Shown: piece after piece, positions 62,889-64,000 of the stretch
Layout: every line of letters begins with the position of its first letter
Position numbering within the stretch: the stretch's first letter is position 1
From: Acidobacterium sp049965615
GTDB lineage: Bacteria > Acidobacteriota > Terriglobia > Terriglobales > Acidobacteriaceae
DNA: 64,000 nt
Assembly: GCA_049965615.1 (NCBI GenBank)
Contig: JBMFWD010000007.1
Coordinates: 25,777-89,776 of the forward strand
Direction of reading: 5' to 3'
Program-made: the position numbers and the translations under genes
Notes under the pieces: model-generated
Seen by the model: the letters and a program-made list of their open reading frames with translations, nothing else
The model's database searches: none
Told to the model about the DNA's origin: nothing

Positions 62889-64000
62889 GATAGCAAATGA
62901 ACTGTCCGCATAGCGGGCGGCGAGGATGGAGCCATGCGAGGGAGCATGGAAAGCTATCCGAGGGCCGCCGTGGAGCGGGCGATGAAGGTGCAGGAAGTGA
63001 TACTGAGAGCCATGGCGAAGAAGATCACGTGGTGGCAGGCGGCGGAGATTATCGGGATCAGCGACCGGTCGATGCGGCGCTGGCGGGAGCGGTACGAGCA
63101 GCACGGCTATGACGGGCTGCTGGATCGTCGGCGGGGCAAGCCGAGCGGGAAGCGGGTGCCGCTGGCGCAGGCCGAGCAGGTGCTGGAGCTGTACCGGGAG
63201 AAGTATTTCGATCTGAACGTGCGTCATTTTCACGAGAAGCTGGTGGAGCAGCACGGGATCAGTGTGAGCTATACCTGGGTGAAGCAGGCGCTGCAGGGAG
63301 CGGGGCTTGTGGCGAAGGGCCGGAAGCGTGGCGTACACCGCAAGCGGCGCCCACGGCGCCCGTTACCGGGGATGTTGCTGCACATCGATGGGAGCCATCA
63401 TCGGTGGTTTCAGGACGAGCGCTGGTATGACCTGATTGTGATTCTGGACGACGCGACCAGCGAGATTTATTACGCGCAACTGGTGGAGGAAGAATCGACG
63501 GCGACGGTGATGGCCGGGCTGCGTGAGGTGATTGAGCACAAAGGCCTGTTTTGTGCGCTGTACTCGGACCGGGGCAGCCATTTCTGGCAGACCCCGAAGG
63601 CGGGCGGTAAGGTGGATCCGCACCGGCTTACGCAGGTGGGCCGGGCGCTGCACGATCTGGGGATCCGGATGATTCCGGCCTATTCGCCGCAGGCGCGGGG
63701 TCGTTCTGAGCGCAGCTTCTCGACCTGGCAGGGACGGCTACCGCAGGAGCTGCGGCTGCGCGACATCCGGACCGTGGAGGAGGCCAACCGCTTCCTGCGC
63801 GAGGAGTACATTGGGGAGTTCAACCGGCGTTTTCAGGTACCGGCAGCGCAGCGGGGAACGGCGTTCACCGCCTGCCGGCGGGGCGATCTCGATCTGATCT
63901 TCTCGTTGCAATCTGAGCGCACGGTGAACCGCGACAACACGGTCAGCTTTCATAATCTGGCCTTGCAGATCAACCCGGTGCGCTGGCGCGGCACACTGGC
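62862..64000 (+). mobile_element. ISNCY-type insertion element, left part, continues past window end
   Basis: This element is inserted in the IS4 transposase gene. The left end is placed near 62860-62862, where IS4 transposase sequence stops and the text TCGTTAGCACATGATATGTC begins. It carries a DDE transposase running off the right edge. The right end, terminal repeats and target duplication are not visible. Confidence 0.65.
62934..64000 (+). CDS. ISNCY family transposase (partial, truncated by window end)
   Basis: At least 355 residues from the ATG at 62934 (with GAGGATGGAG upstream), open to the end of the window. The N-terminal HTH is MAKKITWWQAAEIIGISDRS with MRRWRERYEQHGYDGLLDRR, the ISNCY (IS1202-like) pattern. 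The DDE triad reads Asp152 (LLHIDGSHH), Asp212 (LYSDRGSHF) and Glu259 (GRSERSFSTW). The C-terminal region (VNRDNTVSFHNLALQI) is typical. No stop or frameshift is seen, so the element may be active. It has a foreign-looking G-rich coding strand. Confidence 0.85.
   Translation, partial: MRGSMESYPRAAVERAMKVQEVILRAMAKKITWWQAAEIIGISDRSMRRWRERYEQHGYDGLLDRRRGKPSGKRVPLAQAEQVLELYREKYFDLNVRHFHEKLVEQHGISVSYTWVKQALQGAGLVAKGRKRGVHRKRRPRRPLPGMLLHIDGSHHRWFQDERWYDLIVILDDATSEIYYAQLVEEESTATVMAGLREVIEHKGLFCALYSDRGSHFWQTPKAGGKVDPHRLTQVGRALHDLGIRMIPAYSPQARGRSERSFSTWQGRLPQELRLRDIRTVEEANRFLREEYIGEFNRRFQVPAAQRGTAFTACRRGDLDLIFSLQSERTVNRDNTVSFHNLALQINPVRWRGTL

Overview
The window looks like chromosomal DNA of an acidobacterium (Acidobacteriota, probably class Terriglobia, near Granulicella, Edaphobacter or Acidobacterium). 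The grounds are the high GC content with a strong C preference at the third codon position, a very large Oar/TonB-type receptor with an N-terminal carboxypeptidase-regulatory domain, a bacillithiol-type YpdA reductase, a GH79 glucuronidase-like enzyme, and short dispersed repeats starting GGGTGCCCC. The genus is inference. There are no rRNA genes, CRISPR arrays or prophage. One tRNA is present.

Layout. 1-2430 is a copper/bufferin-type operon (tail of a probable bufB, then bufC, doxX, an ECF sigma factor and a zinc-finger anti-sigma factor) joined by overlapping start and stop codons. 2435-14331 holds mntR/mntH, a GH79 hydrolase, an aldo/keto reductase, lptD, an RDD membrane protein and an OPT transporter. 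14450-19778, on the minus strand, is a housekeeping block: ispE, tRNA-Gln, prs, rplY, pth, rpsF, rpsR, rplI. 20016-27109 has a decayed glycosyltransferase, murJ, hemL, a HIT protein and ftsK. 27454-35022 has an orphan NarL-type regulator, an OmpA protein, three oxidoreductases and an ABC exporter. 35063-45100 has a Nal1-like serine protease lipoprotein, a histidine kinase coupled to ypdA, a small outer-membrane protein and the giant TonB-dependent receptor. 45386-52068 has nucleotide-sugar genes (wbpP/wbpA-like), a phosphopantetheinyl transferase, a DUF309 protein, fumC and a clan GH-A hydrolase.

52417-57324 is the most informative region. It looks like a decaying oxidative aldose (Weimberg/Dahms-like) cluster. 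A lactonase and a Gfo/Idh/MocA oxidoreductase are intact. A YjhG/YagF-type sugar-acid dehydratase carries two in-frame stops and is fused by a deletion to the C-terminal half of an FAH-family hydrolase/dehydratase. The divergent MFS transporter is interrupted by one TGA where a Trp is expected.

57410-59535 is a NarL-type two-component pair. 60334-64000 is the start of an exopolysaccharide locus (PilZ, UpxY-like antiterminator, Wza-like export protein). It is broken by an IS4-family element, which is itself interrupted by an ISNCY-type element running off the window end.

All product names come from reading motifs by eye. No database search was run, and start codons were chosen from ribosome-binding sites and signal peptides where possible.
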